Source: Macrothele yani
Lineage: Eukaryota; Arthropoda; Arachnida; Araneae; Macrothelidae
DNA length: 64,000 nt
Assembly (NCBI GenBank): GCA_039090855.1
Contig: CM077025.1
Span: forward strand, 96,080,489-96,144,488
Direction of reading: 5' to 3'
Within the stretch, counting starts at the first letter, position 1; each line of letters starts with the position of its first letter. Shown here piece after piece: positions 53,976 to 64,000 of this stretch. The position numbers and the translations under genes are program-made. The notes beneath the pieces are model-generated. The model made no database searches and was not told the origin of the DNA. It was given only the letters and a program-made list of their open reading frames with translations.

Positions 53976-55145
53976 TATTCTTGTAATTTGAAAAATAAAT
54001 TACTGGTATTAAATATTCATGCCATTCTTTTTTTTACTTTCAGTAAATCCCTTTGGGATCTACACCTTTTAGTCAGCCATCCGCTGTTTCTAACTTGAAC
54101 TGCTTTTTGGCAGTTAACGGGCTTTGTATGTGCCTTCTCGTTAATAAAACTTGGAGACTTCCTTGAATTTCACACATGAGTGTACTGAAGACATTCTTTC
54201 GAGATGCAGCATCATCTAAAATTCGATACGACAAAATTTATGAAATCCCGGAACGGTATGTAATTGATGTGAGCAAAAACTCCAAGTTTCATTAGATATT
54301 TAATCAAGATGAAATGATGATAAAAGATCGGTAAAGAAACGAAAAGCATCTATTAAAACCTCCTCTAGGGAAAATGTAGTTGGGTATCACTTTTGCAGCG
54401 TCCCATTCTCTTCCCCTCCTCCACGCAGTAAATTCGAAATTACTTTCGAACCCACTAAGCAAAGAAATGGTGCAAAAGTTCATAGCTTCTATTTAAGAAA
54501 AAGGGAGAGAAAACATAAATTAAATGCTCACGAGAAAAGGATAAAAGAGATAAAAAAAGATACTTGGAAATGTAAAAATGAAAGAAACGTATAGTTCAGA
54601 AAATATAACTTTTTTGGATATTTAAGATAAAATGTTTTATATAACATACTTTTACTTGAAAACTGAGCAAAATGTATCAGCGTCGTATATAAAGAGGCAA
54701 GATGAAATTAATCATTCTAAAGAAGGGAAACTAATTCTCCGTTCTGAATCTTTTAAAAGTAAAACAATTTTCGAATGCCCCGAAATAAAGGAGCATTTTG
54801 TTTTTGATATACGAAGGTGTTCAAAATACTTACTTAAGATGAATTTCTGCAAGGGTCTACAGAGCCACGCGTTCTTTTGATAAATTACTTCTGATGCGTA
54901 GAAAATGTATCATGTTGCCAGATTATAACTAAAATCTCCTCAGTAAAAATAGAGATCATATATTCTTTCAAATGGGCCCTAGATATGCTTCCCTAACACT
55001 GTTCGTTAGGTTTCTATATTTCACAAATAACAGTGTCTAACATAAGGTGTAGAGTTTTGTTAATCTCACAGCATGCTCGACAAACAAAGAAATGGTGTTT
55101 ATTATTAGCTATTTAAAAAAAAAAAATAAGGGAATAAATAAAATT
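53976..55145. other. no recognisable gene
   Basis: AT-rich. An 82-codon frame at 54632-54880 has no domain. Confidence 0.45.
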
Positions 55146-55149
55146 ATGT

Positions 55150-55735
55150 TATTACAGAGGATGAGTCTAACGTTTTGCAATATTTGGATCACTTTATGTC
55201 TTCATACGTACCTTTACGACGAAAGCTGACTAGCATTCAAAGTGTAGGCCATTGTGTTGTACTGTCTTTAGCCATCTGTCTAACAGTTCTTCAATTAATA
55301 CAGAGGGTGAGTCGAAAGTTTTGCAGTATTTGGATCACTTTATGTCTTCATACGTACTTTTACGACGAAAGCTGACTGGCATTCAAAGTATAAGCCATCG
55401 TGTTGCACCGTCTTTAGCCATCTGTCTGCCATCTCTTCGATTAATACAGAGGGTGAGTCGAAAGTTTTGCAATATTTGGATCACTTTATGTCGTCATATG
55501 TACCTTTACGACGAAAGCTGACTAGCATTCAAAGTATAGGCCATCGTGTAGCGCCGTCTTTAGCCATCTGTCTGCCAGTTCTTCGATTAATACAGAGGGT
55601 GAGTCGAACGTTTTGCAGTATTTGGATCACTTTATATCTTCATACGTACTTTTACGACGAAAGCTGACTAGCATGCAAAGTATAGGCCATCGTGTTGCGC
55701 CGTCTTTAGCCATCTGTCTGCCAGTTCTTCGATAC
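55150..55735 (-). repeat. 146-bp tandem array made of a mariner 3' end
   Basis: TTTTGCAATATTTGGATCAC or a variant recurs at about 55174, 55319, 55465 and 55611. On minus each unit encodes IEELADRWLKTAQHDGLYF, a Cys and (in most units) a stop, then runs to the mariner terminus, complement of CAGAGGGTGAGTCGAAAG. So the last 20-odd codons, 3' UTR and terminal repeat of one mariner copy are repeated four times. Confidence 0.85.
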
Positions 55736-55882
55736 CGCGGCGGTACCAGTTCTTGTGTTTCGAGGCGAAGAACTCCTTCACCCTAACTGCCACCTCCTCC
55801 TGGTTGTTGAAGTGCCGCCCACGAAGGAAGTAGGCCATGGACCGGAACAAGTAATAATCCAACGGGGCAACACCCTTTATAC
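55668..55882 (-). pseudogene. mariner transposase C-terminus
   Basis: On minus: GVAPLDYYLFRSMAYFLRGR, HFNNQEEVAVRVKEFFASKH, KNWYRRGIEELADRWLKTA. Matches the segment from the third catalytic Asp (APSDYHLFRSL) to the end. Left of it the 97-bp array begins exactly before APLDYY. Confidence 0.85.
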
Positions 55883-55884
55883 AG

Positions 55885-56680
55885 TAGTACGGGAGCAGCC
55901 AACAAGTATGGCTGACTAATGTGAGTAATTCTACTGGATGTCTGTGCATGGTTAATTCAGTCCTGGTACACCCTTGATACAGTATTACGGAAGAAACCAA
56001 CAGGTGTGGCTGACCAATGTGAGCCCTTCTGCTAGATGTCTGTGCATGGTTAACCCAGTACTGATACACCCTTGATACAGTAGCACGGAAGCAGCCAACA
56101 AGTGGCTGACCAATGTGAACCCTTGTGTTGGATGTCTGTGCATGGTTAATCCAGTCCTGGTACACCCTTTATACAGTAGTACGGGATCAGCCAACAAATG
56201 TGGCTGGCCAATGTGAGCTTTTCTTCTGATGTCTAATACAGTCCTGGTACACCCTTGATACAGTAGTACAGGAGCAGCCAACAAGTGTGGCTGACCAATG
56301 TGAGCTTTTGTGCTGGATGTCTGTGCATGGTTAATCAAGTCCTGGTACACCCTTGATACAGTAGTACGGGAGCAGCCAACAAATGTGGCTGACTAATGCG
56401 AGCTCTTCTTCCGATGTCTAATCCAGTCCTGGTACACCCTTTTTACAGTAGTACGGGATCAGCCAACGAGTGTGGCTGACCAATGTGAGTCCTTCTGCTG
56501 GATGTCTGTGCATGGTTAATCCAATCCTGGTACACCCTTGATACAGTAGTACGGGATCAGCCAACAAGTGTGGCTGACCAATGTGAGCCCTCCTACTAGA
56601 TGTCTGTGCATGGTTGATCCAGTCCTGGTACACCTTTGATACAGTAGTACGGGAGCAACCAACAAGCGTGGATCTTTGCG
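55885..56680. repeat. 97-bp tandem array (about eight units)
   Basis: CCTGGTACACCC recurs at about 55962, 56058 (variant), 56155, 56242, 56340, 56428, 56525 and 56624. Spacing is 97-100 bp, with two units of 87-88 lacking about ten bases. Each unit has ACAGTAGTACGGGAGCAGCC and GTGGCTGACCAATGTGAG. Open frames on minus are by-products. Confidence 0.85.
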
Positions 56681-56699
56681 AAATACCAACACCTGCCCT

Positions 56700-57190
56700 C
56701 CGGGCTCCAACTATTTACTATTTAGCCGCAGTCAAATTGATTATGTTGCCACGTTTCCCCATTACTGGCAAACGTTTACTGATTATGTACAGAGAATAGA
56801 TGTGCACAAATTATAGGAGCCGCATGTGACGTTGATATCACTTGGTACAGTAGAACTCCAATTAACTGGATCGCTTGTTCTTCTTTCAAGGCCAAGTAAT
56901 ATTAAGATATTTGTTGATTTATTTATGTGTTTTTTAGTTTTGTTCTTTCACTTAAATAATGCAAAAATGATAATGCAGCCCAGTAGATATTTATTTTTTA
57001 AACTGTATAATCTTTGTTATTATAAAACACGATGAACGAAAAAATTAAATTCTTTCACTTCAGTTAATAAATACGTATTTGACCTACAGGAAAATGGCAA
57101 CCCAATTATCCGGATGCGCTGTGGTCCGAGTTAATCCGGAAAAATGGAGTTCTAATGCACTTTGTTATCGCTACGAATATGTAACACTGG
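56700..57190. other. no recognisable gene
   Basis: AT-rich. AGAACTCCAATTAACTGGA near 56850 and CCAATTATCCGGATGCG near 57100 are typical of inactive DNA-transposon flanks but could not be assigned. Confidence 0.35.
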
Positions 57191-57194
57191 GAGT

Positions 57195-57395
57195 GTTCCT
57201 AATGCAAACCTAACTCAATGCATAAGCAGCCGCCAGTCCCTAATTTGTGTCCACTGGCTCCAGGGAAGGGAGAAAACCAGGGCCATAAGACAAGTTTATC
57301 GTTCATGCCTCACCCTGGATTCCGGCGCGGCCCCATGTTGGGCGAACAATTGATGGCCACTCCTCGTACGACTCGGGCACCTGAGCGGCTTTTTG
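57195..57395 (-). mobile_element. SINE family A, diverged
   Basis: Shares CTCAATGCATAAGCAGCCGC, the CCAGTCCCTAATTT word, CTCCAGGGAAGGGAGA and ATGCCTCACC, but with many changes. No clear tail. Confidence 0.65.
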
Positions 57396-57437
57396 TTTTC
57401 TTTGATATTTTTTAATGAATGTCTCATTTCTCAATGG

Positions 57438-57684
57438 ATCTGAAAATATTTGTTGTATTGAATTCTTTCAGCATAAAATTGTAACTGATATACCGGGTGA
57501 TCTGAAAATATTTTTGTATTGATTTCTTTCAGCATAAAATTGTAACTGATATACCGGGTGATCTGAAAATATTTGTTGCATTTATTTCTTTCAGCATAAA
57601 ATTGTAACTGATATACGGGGTGACCTGAAAATATTTGTTGCATTTATTTCTTTCAGCATAAAATTGTAACTGATGTACCGGGTG
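57438..57684. repeat. 62-bp tandem array containing a mariner-like end
   Basis: Four units (starts about 57438, 57500, 57561, 57623) of ATCTGAAAATATTTGTTG, CTTTCAGCATAAAATTGTAA and CTGATATACCGGGTG. The fifth start, at 57685, passes into the mariner element (ACCGGGTGATCCGAAAGTTA), so each unit carries a copy of that terminus. Confidence 0.85.
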
Positions 57685-59640
57685 ATCCGAAAGTTACGCA
57701 AAACTTTAAAAAATCAATTCGCTGAGTTTTAACAATAGAAGAACGTGGTTCGCTCAGAAATACACAGAATGACATGGAATGTTTTGTGAAATTAAAACAT
57801 TTACTGGGCATTTTAGTTTATTCATAGTCTCCAGATGGCACTTTTCTGATGCTGATATCGGAGAAGCGAAAGGTATGCAGCTCCAGTTGAAACTGTAATC
57901 AGATATGTGCAAACCGATTCTTTAGATTCGATTCACTAGAAAAGATTCCTTCGGACCGATTCGCTTGTTTCGGTAGTTTGATTCTTCCGGTTAAGAGAAC
58001 GATTTGTGTCTCGGAGTCGATTCTGGGTTGGTTCGTTTCGGTCAGTGATTCTTACTGTTTAGAGAACGATTAGTATCTAGCGAAACGATTCTGAGTCAGA
58101 TCCTTTAATTCGTCGATAGTTTCCGGTTTAGTGGAAAGATTTTTTAGTTTAAATTTGTTTTTAATTCTCACGGAAATTTCGTTCCTCGGAGTCCTTGTAA
58201 GGACGCTTCGGAACGTTTACGTAATTTAGTGCGTTTGTTTCAGAATAAAGTAGGATGTTTTGAGGAGAACCTAGACACCGGGTTGAAATTTTGATGTCTA
58301 GTAAAACGTAGTTCCAAAGACATTGGCTGTGAGTATTTCTGACTGATTTATTCAGGGAATGGGCTCTTTTACGGAATCGATTCTTTTTACAAAAGATTCG
58401 TTCGCCTACGACACAGTTTCCTGATTCGTTCTTTTAGAACTAATCAGGAAACTCGCGAACGATTCGTTCTTTTAGAACGAATCGTTCGCGAACTGACACA
58501 TCTCTAACTGTAACGTGCCATCATGTTGTCATTACAGGATTAAGCTTTGTTGGTGAAACTGTTTTATCGTAACTCGGAATCTGCAAGTGCAGCTTGTAAT
58601 GTTTTCGTTCACTCAGAGGCGTTTGATTTGGGGAAAGGACCGATATCTTGTTCGGCAATGCAGCGGATGATTAAGAGGTTTGAAAGGCCAGCAACGTCTG
58701 TTTCAGCTGCGGCTACGGTTTTACAGGAAATCGAAAACATTTTGATGGCATCTGCACATGGGAAATCAAGTGGTCGCGAAATTACACGTCAAATTGGCAT
58801 TTCACATGGGACTGTTTGGAGAGCACTAAGACTAGTCCTTAGCAGACATCCATACAAAATTCGACATTTACCGAGTGTTCCCGATTCCGAGAAGCGGAGA
58901 GATTTTGTAACACGGGTTTGTCGGCAAATCAGTGAAAACGAGAACTGGCTGCCAAATGTTTTATGGACAGATGAAACACACTTTTCCCTGAACGGAACAG
59001 TAAGCGCACAAAACTGCCGTATTGGGTCAACAGAAAATCCCCTGGCTGTTACAGAAACTCCATTTCATCAGCCAAAAGTCACAGTGTGGTGTGGGTTCAC
59101 ATCGTCCTTCATTATTGGCCCTTTTTTCCTCCGAGGAAATCCGTGATACTGGTTTCAAAACCATCTGCATCGCAGGGTGCGCGTTACGCAGAACTTTTTA
59201 TGGAACAGTGTTTTACCGAGCTCGCAAGAGAGTCGTGCACTGAATGCTGTAATATTCATGCAAGATGGAGTACCACCGCACATCGCGTCTCCTGTCAAGC
59301 AACTCCTGAAGTCAACGTTTGGAGAAAATCGTGTGATGAGCCCTCATTTTCGACACGAATGGCCACCCAGCTCTCTAGACCTTACACCATGTGATTTTTG
59401 GTTAGGGGCTACCTGAAATCACGGGTATACAGAGATTGTTCCACTTCATTGGCCATGTTGAAATATTGTATACGATACCATGTGACAGCCATACCAGCGG
59501 ATATGCTGTTTAATGCTGTTCGTGGTGTCTTCTCTAGTCTGCAGGCAGTGTCCGCGAAAGATGGGCACCACATTGAGCACTTATTACCAACCTTGTGCGT
59601 TCGTTACATCAATTTACATTGTACAGGTTGTCCCACTCAC
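57677..59640 (+). pseudogene. mariner-family element with degenerate transposase
   Basis: The left end ACCGGGTGATCCGAAAGTTA is at 57677. Coding from 58547: FYRNSESASAACNVFVHSEA, a MIKRFE block, VLQEIENILMASAHGKSSG, REITRQIGISHGTVWRALRL (helix-turn-helix), VLWTDETHFSLNGTVSAQNC (first Asp), VWCGFTSSFIIGPFF; after frameshifts VIFMQDGVPPHIASPVKQLL (second Asp) and PPSSLDLTPCDFWL (third Asp). It ends near ACAGGTTGTCCCACTCAC. A hAT-type MITE at 57899-58505 sits in the 5' UTR. Confidence 0.82.
57899..58505. mobile_element. hAT-type MITE with 8-bp target duplication
   Basis: AACTGTAA at 57891-57898 and 58506-58513. Termini CAGATATGTG and the complement of AGAGATGTG. The interior is full of GATTCG/CGAATC words and two perfect or near-perfect palindromes, 58417-58453 and 58454-58490 (CGCGAACGATTCGTTCT with a TTT loop). 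No coding. Eight-base duplication and palindromic subterminal words fit hAT MITEs. Confidence 0.8.
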
Positions 59641-59689
59641 TACTTTACCCAAGTTTTTATTAATAATATCGTGAATAATTACAGTAATT

Positions 59690-59900
59690 GAATGATATTT
59701 GGTAACAGCTTACCTTCATCCATGCAAAACAAAACCATATCATAAAAGAGGTTGAAAGTGTCCGCCCTGTGCATCGATAGAGGCTTGAACACGAGACTTC
59801 ACATTTCGGAAAGTTCGCGCCATTTTTCTCCGGCGTAATCGCTGGCACTGCCTCGCAGATGTTGTTCTTCAATGCCTGTTGACGCACTCGTTGTGACCTT
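59690..59900 (-). pseudogene. mariner transposase C-terminus, inverted copy
   Basis: On minus: LKNNICEAVPAITPEK, then after a shift FRNVKSRVQASIDAQGGHF, the usual end of this mariner group. The region 59622-59850 is an inverted copy of 61865-62066, so two elements lie head to head or one has an inverted duplicate of its 3' end. Confidence 0.7.
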
Positions 59901-60084
59901 GAACGTCGCGCATGTCAGGTTCGCGATTCCCCGGGGTTAGTTCAGATGGTTGCTTGTTGCGAGGCTGATCGTATGCGTTAAAGATGTGCTCCCGGTTAAC
60001 TGTAGCCGAGCGTGTGTTTCTTGTCCGTGTTTATTAGAAGTGTAAGTCGATAAAGAAGGATCGGTGTGAATTTCTTAGAACATT

Positions 60085-60560
60085 CGGATGTCGGAAAGCA
60101 CCAGGTAAGCCGTGTATTATGTAATTTGGTTAAGAAGCCGGAAAACCCATGTCACATTACATGATTTTCATGGAGGGCGCTGTCGCAAAATGTCAGAAGC
60201 AGTAGTGTAGGACGTCCAGCAAAGGCTTCTTGCTTCGCCACGGAAATCTTCTCGTAGACTTGTCCGGGATCACGTGTCATAGAGCAGCGGAGAAGTCTGC
60301 AATTTATCCGACTCGTGTGTCTGGTGTTCACGAACTGAAAGCGCCAGACCAAGACAAAAGAATGAGGTACTGTCAGTGGTTTCAGGTATTTGTTGGGGAA
60401 CGACCGGATATCTTGGACTACACCTTTTTTCCCAACAAAGCGGGTATTCACTTATCAGGATACATAAATGCACAAAACACGCGTCTGTGGGCAGCGGGAA
60501 ATCCTCACGCATTCATCGAAAAGCAACTTCCCGCACACACACAAAAAAAGAAATACAGGT
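60085..60560 (+). pseudogene. mariner transposase, middle part
   Basis: GVHELKAPDQDKRMRYCQWF, VFVGERPDILDYTFFPNKAG (first motif; TDEA has become PNKA), HLSGYINAQNTRLWAAGNPH, AFIEKQLPAHTQKKK. Interrupted at about 60560 by unrelated DNA and continued at 61476. Confidence 0.82.
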
Positions 60561-60561
60561 A

Positions 60562-61475
60562 GGCTCAATTATGATTGAGCCGTCAGTTTCGAACGTAGGA
60601 TTACGACTTGCAGATCGGAGAGTTGAAATAAGCGAGTCGAGTATGGTTTCAAAGCGTTTATTTCATTTGTTATAACCAACGCAGGTCTGTGATATGAAAA
60701 GTAGCTTACATATTTTTTTACAAATAATGCTGGATGCGTTGCGAATACGAAGCGGAGTTCGAGATGGGCCTGGTACGGGTTCAATCGGTGTGGTGGATTT
60801 TTGTTCGGCTGCTTTCAGGCGTTCTCGATACTCTCTACTTCGTTGTGTTGCCGTGTTCTTGGGCTTCTTACATTCCTCATCACTTGCTCTTGCCTCTTTC
60901 CTCTCGTTTGGATTTTCCCCACTTTTGCATCCGTTCATTCTGCGAATTCCGCGGCATTGTCGAAAATGTCAACACGTTCACACGAAAACAATATTTTTTT
61001 TTAATTTTAGTTTAAACCACTGCTATATGTTCTGTATATATTTGCATAGATCTCATCGAGAGCTTTAAAACGATATCACGCACAGCCGTTTTGCATTCAC
61101 GGTTGTCCAGGTAAACCGCGATATTGTCAAAACTGTTCACTGATTTACAAGAAGACGATTTTTCAAATGTACAGTTCAAACCACTGCGAAATGTTCTTCG
61201 TATATTTGAATAGATCTCGTCGAGAGCTTTAAAACGATACCACGCACAGTTGTGTTGCGCTCACTGTTGCCAAGGTAGGCTGAGTCAAACCCGGCGACAC
61301 ACCCAGAAGTATTGCATCATCTCCCCCGCGCACAGGGAGGGAGGGGAGCGTCACGCGCACGGCATACTGCGCAGTACGCGAATTGGACTCCATGCTGTTT
61401 GCGAATATACTAGCACGGTTAGTGTGTGGCACGCATTTCTAACGCTATAATGATTTCAATTGGGACCGATTTTTT
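60562..61475. other. insertion inside the mariner relic, unassigned
   Basis: Starts with the hairpin GGCTCAAT-TATG-ATTGAGCC (60562-60581). Contains a 91-codon frame on minus (60663-60938) with a basic segment ATQRSREYRERLKAAEQKS and a direct repeat of about 45-50 bp (starting 61013 and 61174: AAACCACTGC, TAGATCTC, TCGAGAGCTTTAAAACGATA). The ends are not defined; no transposase seen. Confidence 0.45.
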
Positions 61476-62066
61476 TCAGGAAGGGGGGGGGTCTGCCGTA
61501 AGTCGCCCCATACTATCCGCGGAGTTAGACGAAGTCCTACGTCAAAATTGGGGTGTAGTGATCACCGTCATGTCGGTGGATCACTGGGTCCGTCTTCTTT
61601 CAGTATACGGTCACAAAAACCGTCTACGTGAAAATGTTTCAGGCATTCGTTAAGCAACTGCAACCTGAAGAGTTGACCACTAGGTATTTTCAACAAGATG
61701 GGGCTACCTCCCATACATCACACGTGACTATGGCTGCAATTGAGTCATTCTTTCGAGATCGGGTAATTTCTAAAGGAATATGGCCATTTTGACCTCCTGA
61801 CCAAAACACCCCTAATTTCTTTCTGCAGGGGTATCTCTAATTAGTGGTGTTTTAGAACAACTCGCGCGAACTTTCCAAAATATGGAGTCGCGTGTTGAAG
61901 TATGTCTTCATGGAGAGAACAGATACTTTCAACATCTCCTATGATATGGTTCTGTTTTCCATGGATGAAGGTTTGTTGTTATCAATCATCATTCAATGAC
62001 TGTAATTATTCACGATGCCGTTAAGAAAAACTTGGGTAACGTAGCTAGTGGGGCGCTCTATGTAAC
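61476..62066 (+). pseudogene. mariner transposase C-terminal half and 3' end
   Basis: KMFQAFVKQLQPEELTTRYF, QQDGATSHTSHVTMAAIESF (second Asp), FFRDRVISKGIWPF, PDQNTPNFFLQGYL (third Asp region, SPDLTP has become PDQNTP). Then TFNISYDMV and the 3' UTR with AACTTGGGTAACGTAGCTAG, the terminus shared with 59622-59652. Confidence 0.8.
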
Positions 62067-62098
62067 CCACAATCAGTGCTCGAAATGGGCCGATATAC

Positions 62099-62325
62099 GC
62101 CGGTATGGCATACCGGCACTTTTTTTATCTGTGGTTTAATGACCACCTTTCAATGGGCTGTAAGCAGTCGCCTGTCCCTAATTTAGGGTCACGGGTTCCA
62201 TTTAGGGTCACAGGTTGCCGTAAGACAAACGCAACATCCATTCCTCGCGGGATTCGGACCCGGACCCCTTTCGAACGAATGATCAGAGGCCATCGCTTAG
62301 ACCACTGCAAGGGGCGGCCACTTCT
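62099..62325 (-). mobile_element. SINE family A inside an ACCGGCACTT-rich element
   Basis: 62117-62318 is an inverted SINE A (CAATGGGCTGTAAGCAGTCG, the CCCTAATTTAGGG word twice, GGGATTCGGACCCGG B-box region). GGCACTT and GGCCACTT flank it. Outside it, CAGTGCTCGAAATGGGCC at 62073 and palindrome GCCGGTATGGCATACCGGC (62099-62117) look like the start of a hAT-like MITE that the SINE entered. Confidence 0.65.
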
Positions 62326-62924
62326 TTTTTTCCTAGAATTTAATACCGGCACTTTTCCCCGGAATTTACATACCGGCACTAATTTTAATACTGTGAACTG
62401 CAGAAAGGAATTTCCTTTTTTTATTTTTTATTTTTGTTTGTACCTTACTTACGAGCGCGCTTTCTTAAACATAGATACCTTATGTGCCTTTAAGAAAAAG
62501 CTGTGTGGGGACCGCAAAGGGTAGGGGAGAAGTGCGCACATGAAGTATAAGTTCAATCCTTCAGAGGATGGAAATGAAGCTACCCATAACTCATGATCGC
62601 ATCTTGCCAAAGCCTCAGACCATCCCACTAAATATGTCCGTAATTCTTATTATATCATTAATTCCTCTTGGAAAAAAAAAAAAAAAATATATATATATAC
62701 TAAAGAGCAAAAACTGAAGACTAAGGAAAAAATTTTAGAATTTAAAACGAAGGGTGTAAAGCCAAGGCTCAGTATTCTCGACACCTTCTACATTCAGTTG
62801 TTTTATTTTATTTTTTACCTTTTTTCCTTTTGATCACACAGGTAGATACATAACCTTTTCTATGTTGTACTAGGTGTGAGTCAAAATTATATATGTATTT
62901 TTTTGCTTAGGTATCTTCTTTATA

Positions 62925-62925
<1 letters not shown>
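62326..62925. other. no recognisable gene
   Basis: Repeats of TACCGGCACT at 62343 and 62371, a poly-A/(TA) run at 62670-62698, otherwise AT-rich. Confidence 0.4.

Positions 62926-62967
<42 letters not shown>
62926..62967. repeat. (TA)n microsatellite
   Basis: About 20 TA units just before the Tc1 element. Confidence 0.95.
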
Positions 62968-62968
<1 letters not shown>

Positions 62969-62974
62969 TCTGCT

Positions 62975-64000
62975 AGCCACCCAAAATGCAACACCAAGAA
63001 GGAAGCATCCGATTGGCCTGAAATTCGCAGCATGCGTCGCCCGCAAGAGGACATGCAAACGATTAGCATTGCAGGGCATATGCAAATCATGTGCGCCCGG
63101 CACGCCACCGAGAAGCACTATAAGAAGGGTGCACAGAAGGCGGGTGTAACTAGTGGAAGTGTGTTGTGCTGCCGGACCTGTGCGTGGGAAGCTTCCTGAT
63201 GCCTCGTCGCAGAATAAGGCACTCATTCCAGCACGTTTCAGAGTTCGACAGAGGACGAATAGTGGCTTATCGCGACAGCGGTTTATCGTACCGAGACACC
63301 GGCTCCCGTGTGGGACGACATCCAGTCACAGTGAGGCGAGTGTGAATTCGGTGGATGCAGGAGGGACGGAGGGGCGACGTGAGCGATTGCCGCTTTCGCG
63401 TCAAACCACCGGACGAGAGGACCGGCATGTCGTGCGGCGGGCGTTAACGGCTCGCACCGTCACATTACGGACGTTAGCACAGGAATTAGGGTGTGTTGCG
63501 CAACAACCTGTGTCAGCACGTACCGTTCGACGTCGTCTGCAGGAGCGGGAACTTGTCGAACAGCACCCATTGCTCCGATTACCATTGACGTTACACCACC
63601 AGCGAGTGCGGCGGCAGTGGGCCGTTGAACGCCGCACTTGGACTATGGAATGGCACGACATTGTTTTCTCCGACGAATCCCGTTTCTGCCTGCAACACCA
63701 CGATGGTCGGATGCGCGTAAAGGGCCCCGCGGCGAGAGACTGTATGACGCCTGCATTATACATCGCCATACCGGTCCGTCGCCTGGCGTTATGGTTTGGG
63801 GAGCAATTGGATATGACATCCGCACCCCTCTGGTAAGCATCGCCGGTAAACTCAACAGCCACCGCTACATCTCCATCGTTTTGGAGCCTGTAGTCCTTCC
63901 TTACCTGTAGGACCTGCCAGCGGCCACGTTTCAACAGGACAATGCGCGCCCGCACGTGGCACGCATCGTGCAACAATCCTTTACGGCCCACTAGGTGTAA
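62975..64000 (+). pseudogene. Tc1-like element, cut by window end
   Basis: The 5' flank starts near GCTAGCCACCCAAAATGCAA. Coding from 63199: MPRRRIRHSFQHVSEFDRGR, IVAYRDSGLSYRDTGSRVGR, HPVTVRRV then a stop (helix-turn-helix 1); in another frame DRHVVRRALTARTVTLRTLA, QQPVSARTVRRRLQERELVE (helix-turn-helix 2), LHHQRVRRQWAVERRTWTME, WHDIVFSDESRFCLQHHDGR (first Asp intact). After a shift near 63720: HTGPSPGVMVWGAIGYDIRT, NSHRYISIVLEPVVLPYL, a stop, FQQDNARPHVARIVQQSF (second Asp intact). The third motif is beyond the window. Confidence 0.85.

Noticed and set aside
55675..56700. Minus-strand frames over the 97-bp array (HAQTSSRRAHIGQPHLLA-type repeats)
   Set aside because: 97 bp is not a multiple of three, frames drift between units, and there is no evidence of a gene.

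Overview
The window is animal nuclear DNA, most likely from an arthropod with a large, repeat-rich genome. I see no bacterial operons, no rRNA and no CRISPR array. The only convincing host coding sequence is one exon at 4165-4308 (minus strand). It encodes 48 residues of the glutamate 5-kinase domain of delta-1-pyrroline-5-carboxylate synthase (P5CS/ALDH18A1), with clean splice sites and phase-0 ends. The rest looks like intronic or intergenic DNA filled with transposable elements, nearly all of them broken.

Layout. 0-12 kb: a SINE; two copies of a tandemly structured element (152-1672 and 8335-10154) built from about 150-bp monomers with an (ACGG)n tract, resembling Helentron-associated (HINE/'pearl'-type) elements; mariner and Tc1 relics; two fold-back elements. 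12-18.6 kb: a third copy of the tandem element, split by a 2.55-kb mariner-type element and a 2.85-kb long-TIR Tc1 element, the latter carrying a tRNA-like insertion. 19-26 kb: SINEs, a 13-unit tandem array (20335-21970), a short-TIR element (22909-23754) and Tc1 pieces. 27.6-38.8 kb: five RTE-clade LINE copies, three on minus and two on plus, most of them joined at (TA)n tracts. 39-54 kb: Tc1-like pseudogenes, a hAT C-terminal fragment, a Penelope-like element with a possible hammerhead ribozyme (44243-44285), a 600-bp palindrome, four tRNA-containing SINE-B copies (the first at 22.6 kb), and a Tc1 element with a recent 0.9-kb internal tandem duplication. 55-64 kb: mariner relics whose ends have expanded into tandem arrays, a hAT-type MITE nested in a mariner element, head-to-head mariner remnants and a final Tc1 copy cut by the window edge.

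Recurring themes are precise nesting with target duplications still readable, mariner transposase sequence acting as a seed for minisatellites, and a CTCF-like motif repeated every 146-164 bp in the HINE-like arrays. Family names come from recognising protein motifs and terminal structures by eye. No database search was possible, so family-level names and exact ends are approximate.
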